The translations under genes were made by a program, and so were the position numbers. A stretch of 64,000 nucleotides of DNA from assembly GCA_964604705.1 (NCBI GenBank), contig CAZSAP010000003.1:124001-188000 (forward strand), in the 5' to 3' direction. This document shows, in pieces, positions 18,383-27,609 of this stretch. This DNA is from JAAXVQ01 sp964604705 (GTDB taxonomy: Bacteria; Oederibacteriota; JAAXVQ01). Numbering within the stretch: position 1 is the stretch's first letter; every line of letters starts with the position of its first letter. The notes below the pieces were generated by a model that saw nothing but the letters and a program-made list of their open reading frames with translations, did not search any database and was not told where the DNA came from.

Positions 18383-19111
18383 CCTTTCCAAACTCCGCCG
18401 GGCTTCGGCCACGAGCACCTTGTTCTCCGAACCGGCTGCCACGGTACTCAAGTAGTGCTGCACGCGTTGGCTGGTAAACGATTGAAACGCGCGAATGACT
18501 TTCCATTCGAGCAACTCGGAGGGTTCCTGCCTAAGGAGTGCATGCAAACACGCTTCGCTGCGCAGATTGTGCGACGTGTACGCAATATGCCCCAGGGCAT
18601 CCACGGCTTCCAGTTTTTGACAGTACGTTCCACTTCGCAGCACATTCTCCAGTGCAGGCAAAGCCGCTTCCCCGATACGGATGATGACGCGCGCCACGAT
18701 GTCCCGCGGCAAAGGAAAGGAGACTTTTTTCAGATCTACAAGGTTTGGTTCACGGTGCTGGTTCTTACCTAGGGTACCCAACCGGGGGATAAGCAGTGGC
18801 AGTGCGGCCGGACCCAACGCGACCAGTGCATCGCAGAGCGCCAGCTTGGTGTACAACTTCTTTTCCTTTTCCAAGGCGCGACAGAGATCTGGGAGGATTT
18901 GCTTGCTTTGCATACGCGTGGCCAGCCTCGCGCCCAAGGTCCGTTCAGAGGGAACGGCGCTCTTAAGATAACCAACCACCTCCGCCGCGGTGCATGACCC
19001 AAAGGCATTAAATTCAGCGTCCGCTAAAAAACCTCGGCTCGCCAATTGGGCGGATGAACTTTTCATGGTGCGCTCGGTTTTAATCCCCATGTTTTCGTAT
19101 GGCGATTCCAA
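18329..19111 (-). CDS. HEAT-repeat protein
   Basis: 260 residues. Helical pairs such as LALCDALVALGPAALPLLIP, VARVIIRIGEAALPALENVL and KLEAVDALGHIAY are HEAT/PBS-lyase-like repeats, a protein-binding scaffold. No enzyme motif or signal peptide is seen. The extreme C-terminus (ISSRAERAILGKKNTDR) is encoded by a dispersed palindromic repeat, so the original end was probably shorter or different. It starts 6 nt after the stop of the gene at 19118-19822 and is likely co-transcribed with it. Confidence 0.75.
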   Translation of the reverse strand: MESPYENMGIKTERTMKSSSAQLASRGFLADAEFNAFGSCTAAEVVGYLKSAVPSERTLGARLATRMQSKQILPDLCRALEKEKKLYTKLALCDALVALGPAALPLLIPRLGTLGKNQHREPNLVDLKKVSFPLPRDIVARVIIRIGEAALPALENVLRSGTYCQKLEAVDALGHIAYTSHNLRSEACLHALLRQEPSELLEWKVIRAFQSFTSQRVQHYLSTVAAGSENKVLVAEARRSLERISSRAERAILGKKNTDR

Positions 19112-19117
19112 TGCCGC

Positions 19118-19822
19118 TTACTTTTTCTTTGTCTGCGGACACCACGCCTGCCCAGGTTCCAACTTGCGTTCGCTGATCATGGAGAACACTTCGAGGCGGT
19201 CGGTCATGGTGTCGGCCCCGGTATCGTACACATCGATGATTCTTTCCAGCTTCCAGCGGATCAGCTTCCCGTCCGGATTGATGTACGGTTCATCGCTGCC
19301 GGCATTGTCTTGCTTGAACTTGCGCTCCGCATCCTTGAAGTTTTTGGCCAGAATCAAGACCATGCGGTCCTCGTAATCCTGCATGCCCGTGACTTGGTTC
19401 TCCACTTGTATCACGTAGCGCGCGAACACCGTGAAAAAGCGCAGGTTGATTTCCGGATAATTTTTCTCACGTCCGTCAATGGTCGCCACCCAGACGCTTT
19501 CCACTTCCGGACGCTTCAACCATTTGCCGATTTCCGTGGCCGGGAGCGTGAGCTCCAATCCCAGCGGACGCTTCTCGGTCCCCAGGCGGGCATAGCTCTT
19601 CTTCGGCAACGCGCGCACCACTTTCGCGTACAGCTCCGAGTACCAGCGGTCAATGACCTGGAGCCGCGTCTCGGGCGCCAGTTTATACAGGGTCTTGTAC
19701 GACATGCGTTTCAAATAAACATGCACACCAACCCGGCTCTTTCCCAAACGGGCCAAATCTTTTTCGGTCAGTGAAAATTCTTGTACAGAAGGACTGCTGG
19801 CCTGACTTTTTTTCACGCTCAT
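19118..19822 (-). CDS. Conserved hypothetical protein, possibly DUF4288-like C-terminus
   Basis: 234 residues, soluble and charged, with no signal peptide or cysteine cluster. The C-terminal half (FARYVIQVENQVTGMQDYED, then FKDAERKFKQD) resembles the short alpha-beta DUF4288 domain, but I would not insist on it. The N-terminal part has RLQVIDRWYSELYAKVVRAL and repeated lysine/arginine pairs. An AAGGAGCATC ribosome site precedes the ATG. It overlaps nothing and leads into the HEAT gene 6 nt downstream. Function unknown. Confidence 0.65.
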   Translation of the reverse strand: MSVKKSQASSPSVQEFSLTEKDLARLGKSRVGVHVYLKRMSYKTLYKLAPETRLQVIDRWYSELYAKVVRALPKKSYARLGTEKRPLGLELTLPATEIGKWLKRPEVESVWVATIDGREKNYPEINLRFFTVFARYVIQVENQVTGMQDYEDRMVLILAKNFKDAERKFKQDNAGSDEPYINPDGKLIRWKLERIIDVYDTGADTMTDRLEVFSMISERKLEPGQAWCPQTKKK

Positions 19823-19934
19823 GATGCTCCTTGTTTCTGCATTAAAAAACCGGCTTGATCATACAATAAGTTCCCACCCAAACACCAGCAGAGTTTTCGC
19901 TCTCATCCCCGCCGGGTGCCTCGCTCCTAAGACC

Positions 19935-20381
19935 CTAAGCCTTGGTTCCAGGGTGCGGCCGGAGCGGAATTAAATGCTTGTGTCCGCACTCCGAACACAG
20001 GCCATCGTGCAGAATCACCACTCCGCCGCATTGCGCACATGTCCAGTGCTTAAGATCCGCCTGTAAAAACGCCTTTATGCCCACCTTCTGCAAGGCTCGG
20101 CCGTTTTCAATCAAGCTCACGCCGTATCGCAGCCGGTAGCTTTTGTCCAAGTTCTTGATCCGAACACAGGGAAACTCAGGGCAGCGAAAGCAGAGTCCAC
20201 GCCCTTTTTGCTCCGCACAGGTTTTAATGGCACACACCCGGCAGCGGTCGGGCTTGTGCGGACTCTCCACCCGGCAGCCCCCGCAGTTTTTCTTGGTCCG
20301 CAGGTGCACATAGCAGACCGTACAATTAATGCCACACGGGGCCAGCATGCGTGGATTAACCTTCTGTGCATGAATCATCAT
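19935..20381 (-). CDS. DUF3795 cysteine-rich protein
   Basis: 148 residues. The pattern APCGINCTVCYVHLRTKKNC followed by GCR, C-x2-C-x4-C and CFRCPEFPC matches DUF3795. The family is thought to bind metal through these cysteines, and its function is not known. A second cysteine set at the C-terminus (CAQCGGVVILHDGLCSECGH) forms a zinc ribbon. No signal peptide is present. It is divergent from the gene at 20473. Confidence 0.8.
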   Translation of the reverse strand: MMIHAQKVNPRMLAPCGINCTVCYVHLRTKKNCGGCRVESPHKPDRCRVCAIKTCAEQKGRGLCFRCPEFPCVRIKNLDKSYRLRYGVSLIENGRALQKVGIKAFLQADLKHWTCAQCGGVVILHDGLCSECGHKHLIPLRPHPGTKA

Positions 20382-20402
20382 AGCCGCTCCTGTAAAAACC
20401 CG

Positions 20403-20431
20403 TTGGCATTACCGCGAAGTCACGGTATTAT
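20403..20431 (+). promoter_or_regulatory. Promoter of the small membrane zinc-ribbon gene
   Basis: TTGGCA (20403-20408) and TATTAT (20426-20431) are 17 nt apart, 41 nt upstream of the ATG at 20473. The spacing and boxes fit a sigma-70-type promoter. Confidence 0.65.
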
Positions 20432-20472
20432 ACGTCAACACTTCGACCTGTACCACGAAAGGATACACTCGC

Positions 20473-20844
20473 ATGCTGTCATTTCTCAAACGCTATTCCC
20501 TATACCTGCTGCGCTGGCAGCTCTCCACCCCCATCCTGGCGGTCTGCCTCGTGTACTTCAATCCCCTGGGCAACACCTGGGCCACGATTATCGCCAACCT
20601 CATCGGCGGGCTGATCTTTTTTTGGGTGGATAAATTTATCTTCTCCAGCGTGTGTTTCGGCAACTTTTGGGAAGTCCAGGAAAAAGTCACCTGCGCCGAT
20701 TGCGGGACCGTGGACCGCGGCTATCGCCTGGTCTGCACCGAATCCGGCAAATACGACAAGCGCACCGATCCCAAACCCGAGTTCCGCTGCCAGTCCTGCT
20801 CGGACAAAAAACGCGAACAGCTCAAGGCCGAAGGGAAAATCTAA
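20473..20844 (+). CDS. Small membrane protein with zinc ribbon
   Basis: 123 residues. Two hydrophobic segments are visible, about 17-30 (STPILAVCLVYF) and 35-52 (TWATIIANLIGGLIFFWVD). The cytoplasmic tail carries CADCGTVDRGY and CQSCSDKK, two CxxC pairs that probably bind zinc. GAAAGGA precedes the ATG. The family appears conserved but I do not know a function. It converges on rtcB, with a large hairpin (20861-21023) filling the gap. Confidence 0.75.
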   Translation: MLSFLKRYSLYLLRWQLSTPILAVCLVYFNPLGNTWATIIANLIGGLIFFWVDKFIFSSVCFGNFWEVQEKVTCADCGTVDRGYRLVCTESGKYDKRTDPKPEFRCQSCSDKKREQLKAEGKI

Positions 20845-20860
20845 ACTCACACGAACGCAT

Positions 20861-21023
20861 AGGCGGGGGTTGATTCCATCCCTTTTTATAGGCGTACTCA
20901 GCCCACTGCTTAAACGTTTTTGCCCGTTGTCGGAATAATTTTCGAGTATAGAAAATTTGGAGACAACGGGCTTGATGACAAAGGCCTTACACGTATAAAA
21001 AGGGATGGAATCAACCCTCGCCT
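20861..21023. repeat. Element E: long-arm hairpin between convergent genes
   Basis: Arms of 30 nt (20861-20890 and 20994-21023) match with one mismatch and end inward in CCCTTTTTATA. The 103-nt interior holds a second hairpin, GCCCGTTGTC (20922-20931) with GACAACGGGC (20962-20971). The arm style, a GC-rich part then a T run, matches elements A-D, but the interior lacks their TTATGC and GTGTGTAAA boxes. It starts 16 nt after one stop codon and ends 21 nt before the rtcB stop, so it could act as a bidirectional terminator. Confidence 0.75.
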
Positions 21024-21044
21024 TTTTCATCAATGTAACCTATT

Positions 21045-22496
21045 TTATCCCTTCACCACTCCCACCGGCACCAGCCTCGCCACTTTCCGCGAGAGCCCGG
21101 CCGCCTGCACTGCATCGATCACCGCATCAATATCCTTGTACGCCTCCGGCGCTTCCTCGGCCAGGGTTTTCAACTCACGTGCCTGCACCGTAATGCCCGC
21201 GGCTTCCAGTTCCTGCACCAGTGAGCGTCTTCCCACTTGACGAATCGCCGCCTGCCGCGAGAGCCGCCGCCCGGCCCCATGTGCCGTGGAACCAAAACTC
21301 TCCTCCATCGCCTGCTGCGTGCCCACGCACACATACGAGGCCGTACCCATGCTTCCGGGTATCAGAACCGGTTGCCCAATGGCACGATATTGTTCGGGCA
21401 CATCCGGATGCCCGGCCGGAAACGCGCGTGTCGCACCCTTGCGGTGCACACACACCTCGAGCAGACGTCCGGCCACCGTATGCGTTTCCAGCTTGGCAAT
21501 GTTGTGCGCCACGTCGTAGACCAGGTGCAGGCCCAGATGCTCCGAGGATTTCCGAAACACTTTCTCAAACGCCTCCCGTACCCAGTGCAAAATGCACTGC
21601 CGGTTGGCCCACGCGTAGTTGGCGGCTGCCGCCATGGCTCCCAAGTAGGCTTCGCCTTCTGGGGAGGATAAGGGCGCGCAGGCCAGCTGCCGATCCGGGA
21701 GTTCCATACCATACGTGCGCGCCGCCCGCTGACAGGTCTCCAGGTAGTCATCGCAGACCTGATACCCCAACCCGCGTGACCCACAGTGAATCATGACCGT
21801 CACTTGCCCTGTGTGCAGCCCGAAAGCCGCGGCCACAGCCTCATCGTAGATTGTTTCCACGACCTGAACTTCTAGGAAATGATTCCCCGCACCCAGTGTG
21901 CCCAACTGCGAGCGCCCGCGTTCCAGGGCCCGCGCACTCACGGCCTGGGCATCGGCATACGTCAAACAGCCTTGATCTTCCGTGCAGGCCAGATCACCCC
22001 TGCGGCCGTATCCTTGATCCAGGGCCCACCCTGCGCCTTTTTGCAAGACGCGCGTCAATTCCTTAGCCGTGAGACGTAGGCGCCCCTCTTCTCCTACGCC
22101 TGCCGGGATGGCCTGATACAAAGATGTGATCAAGTCACCTATCCGTGGCACCACTTCGCCCCGGTCCAGCGAGGTTGTTGCCAGGCGCACCCCGCAGTTA
22201 ATGTCGTACCCCACGCCCCCGGGCGAGATCACACCCTCACGCCGGTCAAAGGCCGCAACCCCGCCAATGGGAAACCCGTACCCCCAGTGAATGTCGGGCA
22301 TGGCCAGCGACGCGTGTACGATCCCCGGGAGCATGGCCACATGCGCCACCTGCTGCGGTGCCTGATCGGCGTGCAACACTTCGGCCAACGCGTCCGAGGC
22401 GTAAATGATCCCATCCACCCGCATGCGTGCATCCGTCGACTTAGGTATGCGCCAGCGCTGGGCGTCCATGCGCTCAAGTTGAATCTCTGGTTTCAT
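21045..22496 (-). CDS. rtcB: RNA-splicing ligase RtcB
   Basis: 483 residues from ATG at 22496, chosen because CCAGGAG lies 8 nt upstream. RtcB joins 2',3'-cyclic phosphate or 3'-phosphate ends to 5'-OH ends using GTP and manganese. Metal ligands are in GGVGYDINCGVRL and IHCGSRGLGYQ. VLIPGSMGTASYVCVG is the nucleotide-binding loop, and the guanylylated histidine is in GSTAHGAGRRLSR. The usual archease partner is not next to it. Divergent from corA. Confidence 0.96.
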   Translation of the reverse strand: MKPEIQLERMDAQRWRIPKSTDARMRVDGIIYASDALAEVLHADQAPQQVAHVAMLPGIVHASLAMPDIHWGYGFPIGGVAAFDRREGVISPGGVGYDINCGVRLATTSLDRGEVVPRIGDLITSLYQAIPAGVGEEGRLRLTAKELTRVLQKGAGWALDQGYGRRGDLACTEDQGCLTYADAQAVSARALERGRSQLGTLGAGNHFLEVQVVETIYDEAVAAAFGLHTGQVTVMIHCGSRGLGYQVCDDYLETCQRAARTYGMELPDRQLACAPLSSPEGEAYLGAMAAAANYAWANRQCILHWVREAFEKVFRKSSEHLGLHLVYDVAHNIAKLETHTVAGRLLEVCVHRKGATRAFPAGHPDVPEQYRAIGQPVLIPGSMGTASYVCVGTQQAMEESFGSTAHGAGRRLSRQAAIRQVGRRSLVQELEAAGITVQARELKTLAEEAPEAYKDIDAVIDAVQAAGLSRKVARLVPVGVVKG

Positions 22497-22691
22497 GGAA
22501 CGACTCCTGGGTCTGCGGGTTTGTACGAACCAAAGAGAGTCTAACACAAAGCCACAGCCCGGAACAGAGGCTGGGGGAGCACCCCACGGTAGCGTTCGTT
22601 CGCGTCCTACCAACGAAAGAGATGCATATTTGAGGTGGATTTTTTTCTTGGGTTCGGCTTATGATACTGATACCAACGGAGGAAAGCGACT

Positions 22692-23663
22692 ATGTTCCAG
22701 GCACTGTGGTATCAGAAAAAACAAAAGCCGGTCAAGATTACGGATGCGTCTGAGCTGAAGCCCCTTTTAAAGCACACTCAGGAACTCCTCTGGGTGGACA
22801 TCAGTGCGCCGGATGAATCCGACATTGACTTGCTCACGGAAACGTTTGATGTTCACCAACTGGCGGTGGAAGACGCCATTTTCCCCCAGAACTACCCTAA
22901 GATCGAAGAGTACGACGACTATACGTTCGTGGCCGTGCACGAGACCTTGTTCCCGGACCGTAAGGAAAACACGATCGAGAGCCGTGAACTCAACTTGATT
23001 TTAGGGCCCAACTTCATCCTCACCATTCACAACGAACCGATCTCTTCGGTTTCCAAGCTCTTTCAGCGCTGCCTGATAAACTCCCAGCCCATGCAACAAG
23101 GGTCGGGTTTTCTGCTGCACGCCATTCTTGATCATGTGGTGGACAGCTACTTCCCTGTCATGGACCAGCTTGAGAAACGCATCGAACATCTCGAAGACCG
23201 GGTCCTGGCCAACGCCGAACAATCCTTGCTGGAGCAAATCGCGGATCTCCGCAAGACCATCTTAACCTTGCGCAACTTCATCCAACCCCAGCGCCGCATC
23301 TTGAGCATGCTTGGGCGCCCGGGCATGCGTTTTATCCGCCGCTCCAACGCCGCGTATTTCCGCGACGTCTACGACCACGTGGTGCGCATCGGCGATAGCC
23401 TGGACACGTACCGAGACGTGCTCAACTCCACCATGGACGTATACATCTCCGTGGTCTCGCAGCGCATGAACCAGATCATGAAAACCCTGACCATCATCAC
23501 CACCATCTTGATGCCCATGACCGTGATCACCAGTTTCTACGGCATGAACATTGAGATGCCCGAATTCAAGTGGGGCTGGCTCGGTTACGTCTGGGTCATG
23601 AGCCTGATGCTTCTGGCCGTGACTGGGATTCTCCTCTTCTTCAAAAAGAAAAAGTGGATCTAG
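22692..23663 (+). CDS. corA: Magnesium/cobalt transporter CorA
   Basis: 323 residues. A long soluble N-terminal domain rich in acidic residues and helices is followed by two membrane segments (IMKTLTIITTILMPMTVI and WLGYVWVMSLMLLAVTGI). The signature YGMN is in TSFYGMNIEMPEFKWG between them. The tail FKKKKWI is the usual basic end. GGAGGAAAG precedes the ATG. It forms a pentameric inner-membrane channel for divalent cations. It converges on the gene at 23671 with only 7 nt between the stops and no room for a terminator. Confidence 0.96.
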   Translation: MFQALWYQKKQKPVKITDASELKPLLKHTQELLWVDISAPDESDIDLLTETFDVHQLAVEDAIFPQNYPKIEEYDDYTFVAVHETLFPDRKENTIESRELNLILGPNFILTIHNEPISSVSKLFQRCLINSQPMQQGSGFLLHAILDHVVDSYFPVMDQLEKRIEHLEDRVLANAEQSLLEQIADLRKTILTLRNFIQPQRRILSMLGRPGMRFIRRSNAAYFRDVYDHVVRIGDSLDTYRDVLNSTMDVYISVVSQRMNQIMKTLTIITTILMPMTVITSFYGMNIEMPEFKWGWLGYVWVMSLMLLAVTGILLFFKKKKWI

Positions 23664-23670
23664 TCTCCCA

Positions 23671-25197
23671 TTAAGGCAGCGGGACCGCCCGCAATTTGGG
23701 CTCGGCCTTGCGACCGTCTATGGTTACGGTTTCCTGTTCCGGTTCACCCTGGACACATTCTTCGTTCGGGGTCACCGGAACTGCCTGCTTAAGCTCCCCT
23801 TCGCCGTTCAAGGTCAGTTCCAAATCCCCCAGGCTATGCGTAGCTACTTGAAGGCGCAGTTCTCCCCCGGGCGTGCCTGACATGCGCGCCGGTTGCGTGC
23901 TGCCCAGCGGACGCTCGGTTTTCGGATCCAGCGACGTAAGCCGGCCGCGCGACCACTCAAACAATTCGCTTTGGCCTACCTGTATCCGCATGACCCCCGG
24001 ACGTACGGTTTGCACCTTAACCTGCGGGGCGGCACTGCGTTTGGCCGGCACCGAGGTCTCGGCTCCACCCAAGCTCACGGCCGCCGCGGCCACCGTACGC
24101 CGCGTGGTGGTGGACTGCGTCCCATCCGCAACCTGCGTGGTGGTCGCGGCCCGTCTCACGGTTGCCGTGTACTGGTACAAATCTCCATAAGGATTAAGCG
24201 CGACTTGCACTTCCTTGTTGTTACGGGTGTCGTAGAGTGTGAGCGCCGAAGCCGGAGTGATGCCCCGGTAGTACAGATATCGAAAATCCCCGCTGGGCAC
24301 ATCAAACATGGCACAGACCTTGGCCTGATCTTTCACCACCGCATTAAACAACTTGGAGGCTTTCTCGTGCAGTTGTGTATGCCTATCTCCGGCTCCGAGC
24401 AAGGCCAGGGCCGCTTGGTATGAACTCTGAGTGGCCAGCGCCTCTTCTTCCAAGCGAAAAATAGTGGGGCGATTTCTGTGTACGCTTAGGTGTGTGCCTT
24501 CATGGGCGATGGTTACCGCGAGGTACTTCAAGCGTTCACTGGCACTGATGGCCTCAAACTGCAAACGGTTAACCGTGATTAGGTTTTCGTCATATCGGCA
24601 CCACGCATTGATCATCTTGGGCTCTACACCCATATCCGAGGAGGCCATGAACAAGACGGAAAAATTCATGCCCGCCGGGAGAAGGCCTTTGGACACGCAC
24701 AGCGTGTAGGCCTGCTGGGCATCGGTCTTGTAAATGTTGTTGGAGTACCCGACGGCTTCCTTGATGGTGGCATCGCTTAAATCCGAGGCAAAACTACTCC
24801 CTCGGAGCGCTTCTCGGATTTGGGCCACGCTCAAGCGCCCGTCCAACAAAACGGTTTGGGTCTGGACCAGCATGGTAAGCCGTCCCGTGCTGTAATCCAC
24901 TTGGACGGCGCTTTCTTGGTTGTTGGCCGGATTGACGATGAGGATCGAGGTTTTGTTGCTCCCGGTGGAGAGCAGTTGCTTGACGCGCAGAGTGCTCAGC
25001 TGCGCAGAGGTCAGATGAAAGATATTCATAAGATAGCTGGGTTGGTTGGTCTTGATGTACTCCAAGGCCCGTGCGCCTTCGTCAATGGGTTTGGGCTTGC
25101 TCCCCATGGCCTGTCCCAGGTGCGCCCACCCGAGCACGGCACAGGCACATAACACCACCTTGGTCCACATTCTCCAGCTTTGAATTGGTTTTAACAT
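23671..25197 (-). CDS. Secreted protein with HExxH metallopeptidase motif
   Basis: 508 residues. An N-terminal signal (VVLCACAVLGWAHLGQA) suggests export. Around residue 235 it reads LAVTIAHEGTHLSVHRN, a HExxH zinc motif, followed about 20 residues later by EEEALATQ, where the glutamate could be the third ligand. The C-terminal half is beta-rich and low in cysteine. It may be a periplasmic peptidase; no named family is recognised. A strong promoter and a GGGGGGA ribosome site precede the ATG. Confidence 0.65.
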   Translation of the reverse strand: MLKPIQSWRMWTKVVLCACAVLGWAHLGQAMGSKPKPIDEGARALEYIKTNQPSYLMNIFHLTSAQLSTLRVKQLLSTGSNKTSILIVNPANNQESAVQVDYSTGRLTMLVQTQTVLLDGRLSVAQIREALRGSSFASDLSDATIKEAVGYSNNIYKTDAQQAYTLCVSKGLLPAGMNFSVLFMASSDMGVEPKMINAWCRYDENLITVNRLQFEAISASERLKYLAVTIAHEGTHLSVHRNRPTIFRLEEEALATQSSYQAALALLGAGDRHTQLHEKASKLFNAVVKDQAKVCAMFDVPSGDFRYLYYRGITPASALTLYDTRNNKEVQVALNPYGDLYQYTATVRRAATTTQVADGTQSTTTRRTVAAAAVSLGGAETSVPAKRSAAPQVKVQTVRPGVMRIQVGQSELFEWSRGRLTSLDPKTERPLGSTQPARMSGTPGGELRLQVATHSLGDLELTLNGEGELKQAVPVTPNEECVQGEPEQETVTIDGRKAEPKLRAVPLP

Positions 25198-25223
25198 AGT
25201 TCCCCCCGAATTTTAATACCTCA

Positions 25224-25252
25224 ATGATAGCATCCCCAAATGCGTTTTTCAA
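25224..25252 (-). promoter_or_regulatory. Promoter of the metallopeptidase-like gene
   Basis: On the minus strand TTGAAA (25247-25252) and TATCAT (25224-25229) are 17 nt apart, 26 nt upstream of the ATG at 25197. Confidence 0.65.
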
Positions 25253-25470
25253 ATCACCTGCCCCAGCGCAGCGATTTTTATCGTTAAATCGAGCCCACAT
25301 AGAAATTCGCCTTTTATGTAGAAGGAAAAATCGCTTGGATGGGATTCTTGATTGTAGTTGTTTTTAAAATTTCTTGTCTTCCGAGAATAACATCGGTTAG
25401 GATGGGGTACCAGCATGCAAACACCCTAACTGTTGTTAGAACCGCATCCGTGAGAAAGGTATGGTCATCC

Positions 25471-27486
25471 ATGGATTCCAACCCCATCATGCGCTGGGCG
25501 CTCCTGGCCCTTATGGTGTTTATTGCCGTCTCGGTGGGGATTTTTATGGTCTACACCTACGACCGTTTGCGGGTCAACGAACAATTTGAAATCAACGAAC
25601 GCCAAGCACAGCTCCAGCATAAAATCGCTGAACGCCTCCAGGAGCAATTGGACAAAAGTTTTGAAGAAACACGAGCATACGTTTTGCGAGTCATGACCGA
25701 TGCTGCCGATCCGCTCTCCAAAGGCCTGAAGATCATCGAAACGTCCCAACCCGAGATCCGCCGCGCGTTTTATGTGGATCACACCCTCATCTACCTGCCC
25801 CAGTGGCAGAAGCTACGCATTCCCAAAACCGGGAGCAACCTCAACCTCCAGTTGAATGAAAACCCCGATTTCAAACTGGCGGAGATTTTAGAGTACCAAA
25901 GCCAGGATTATGCCGGCGCCGTAAAACTTTACGAAGCCTTCTGGTTAAAAAACCCAGACAATGCCGAGGCCGCCAATGCCTTGGCCCGCTGCCTGTATAA
26001 AACCCAAGCTTGGGAGCGGGCGGAAAAAATTTACCGTCAGATCTACCAGCAAAATCAACCTCCCTCAGTCCAAGGCAATGTTCCCCTGGCCCTCACCGCT
26101 GCCTTTCAACTTCTCACACTCTATACGGCGCAAAACCAAACCGAGGCTTTCGCGAGACTGGGGGCAGAGGTTTATGAGAAGCTCATCAACGAGACCTGGG
26201 AGCTCTCCCCGGATTCGTCTGAGTTTTTTAAGAAAAAACTCCAGGGCCTGCTGGGCCCCCGGTTCCAAACCCCGCGGTTCCAACAGTTGCACGCGAGAGA
26301 GAACGAACTGACCTCCTTAAAAAAGTACGTGCAGTTCATTTCCAACCAGCTCATGCCCATGATCGAGAACAGCCACATTGATCACTACAAAACCCTGTTC
26401 TTATCCACCTCGGCTGTACCTGAAACATTTTTACTTATCGTCCCGTTCCGTTCCGGATTTGTGGTGCTGGATATCCACTATACAGCGTATTTGCAAAACC
26501 ACATCCAACCCCTGCTTCAGTCCATGGTCCGGGATGAGTCTCACCTGGGGTTCCGCCTGCTCCAGGGAACCGAACCCTTGCTCGCCCTCGGTGCGTCCCA
26601 GGGAACCCCTGCGCTCTTCCCACTTTCCAAGCAGTTCCCGGAATTGTCCCTGGAAATTCGCAGCCAGCCCGACTCCACCTTGGCCCGGCTCCATGAGCGA
26701 AAAAACCGGCGTTGGTTTTTCCAGGGCGGGTATGTGGGGTTTTTGGTCATCCTCATTCTGGTCAGCTCTGTCCTGTACAAACAAATGCAATTGGCGGACA
26801 TGAAATCGGACTTTGTCTCCCATGTGTCCCACGAACTCAAAACCCCGCTTACCTCGCTGCGCATGTTCTCGGAGATGCTCATGGATCAGAAAAAAATCCC
26901 CTCCGCCAAGCGCCAGCAATACCACCGTGTTATGTTGGAAGAAACCCTCCGCCTGGGACGCCTCATCGAAAACCTCCTGGACCTCTCCCGCATTGAGCGC
27001 AAGAAAAAGCAATTCTGCTTCCGCCCGGAGAATATCGACACGGTTATCCGCAGCGCAGCGCAGCTTTTTCAAAACGCCTCTCCACAAAACCGCAAGACCC
27101 TCCTCCTGCGCTTGCAGGCCCCGGTCATGCTTGCCGTGGACCGCGATGCCGTGACCCAAATGCTCTTGAACCTGTTTGACAATGCCAAAAAATTTTCCCC
27201 TCCCGAGGCCCGGATTTACGTGAGCAGCGTCTGCACGGAGAAAACCGTCACGCTTACGGTTCGCGACGTGGGCATCGGCATGTCCCGTTCCGATACGCGC
27301 AAAGTCTTTAAAAAATTCTACCAAGTCAAGCGCTCCTACGCCGATCACTTCAAGGGCGTGGGGTTGGGGTTGGCCATTGTAAAAAACATTGTGGTGGCGC
27401 ACCAGGGTGAGATTACCCTTGAGAGCGAGCTTGGGCAGGGCACGCAGGTGACCATCACCCTGCCCCGGCACGCGATCTTGCCCTAG
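25471..27486 (+). CDS. Membrane sensor histidine kinase
   Basis: 671 residues from ATG at 25471; the frame extends upstream to 25339, but the first membrane segment (RWALLALMVFIAVSVGIFMV) begins right after this ATG and AAGG precedes it. The large periplasmic region (about 30-415) contains TPR-like helices (YQSQDYAGAVKLYEAFWLKN, ALARCLYKTQAWERAEKIY). After a second membrane segment (YVGFLVILILVSSVLY) comes the phosphoacceptor VSHELKTPLTS, then the N box NLFDNAKKF, G1 DVGIGMS and G2 GVGLGLAIVKN. It pairs with the response regulator 124 nt downstream. The ligand is unknown. Confidence 0.88.
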   Translation: MDSNPIMRWALLALMVFIAVSVGIFMVYTYDRLRVNEQFEINERQAQLQHKIAERLQEQLDKSFEETRAYVLRVMTDAADPLSKGLKIIETSQPEIRRAFYVDHTLIYLPQWQKLRIPKTGSNLNLQLNENPDFKLAEILEYQSQDYAGAVKLYEAFWLKNPDNAEAANALARCLYKTQAWERAEKIYRQIYQQNQPPSVQGNVPLALTAAFQLLTLYTAQNQTEAFARLGAEVYEKLINETWELSPDSSEFFKKKLQGLLGPRFQTPRFQQLHARENELTSLKKYVQFISNQLMPMIENSHIDHYKTLFLSTSAVPETFLLIVPFRSGFVVLDIHYTAYLQNHIQPLLQSMVRDESHLGFRLLQGTEPLLALGASQGTPALFPLSKQFPELSLEIRSQPDSTLARLHERKNRRWFFQGGYVGFLVILILVSSVLYKQMQLADMKSDFVSHVSHELKTPLTSLRMFSEMLMDQKKIPSAKRQQYHRVMLEETLRLGRLIENLLDLSRIERKKKQFCFRPENIDTVIRSAAQLFQNASPQNRKTLLLRLQAPVMLAVDRDAVTQMLLNLFDNAKKFSPPEARIYVSSVCTEKTVTLTVRDVGIGMSRSDTRKVFKKFYQVKRSYADHFKGVGLGLAIVKNIVVAHQGEITLESELGQGTQVTITLPRHAILP

Positions 27487-27507
27487 TCCCTGGTTTTTAC
27501 ATCTTCA

Positions 27508-27560
27508 TGACAACTGCATGACAAGTGCCTGAAACGCCTATAGGTTGCATGCGTTATACT
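27508..27560 (+). promoter_or_regulatory. PhoP/PhoB-like direct repeats and -10 box before the response regulator
   Basis: TGACAACTGCATGACA (27508-27523) contains two TGACA units 11 bp apart, the helical spacing used by OmpR/PhoB-family regulators, followed by CCTGAAACG in the same phase. A TATACT -10 (27555-27560) follows. The same TKACAACT-N3-TGACA pattern occurs twice upstream of the gene at 28395. Autoregulation is inferred. Confidence 0.55.
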
Positions 27561-27609
27561 TTATCGGGGTGTTTCAGACGTTCTACTTTCATTTGGGGGA
27601 AAACAAGCC

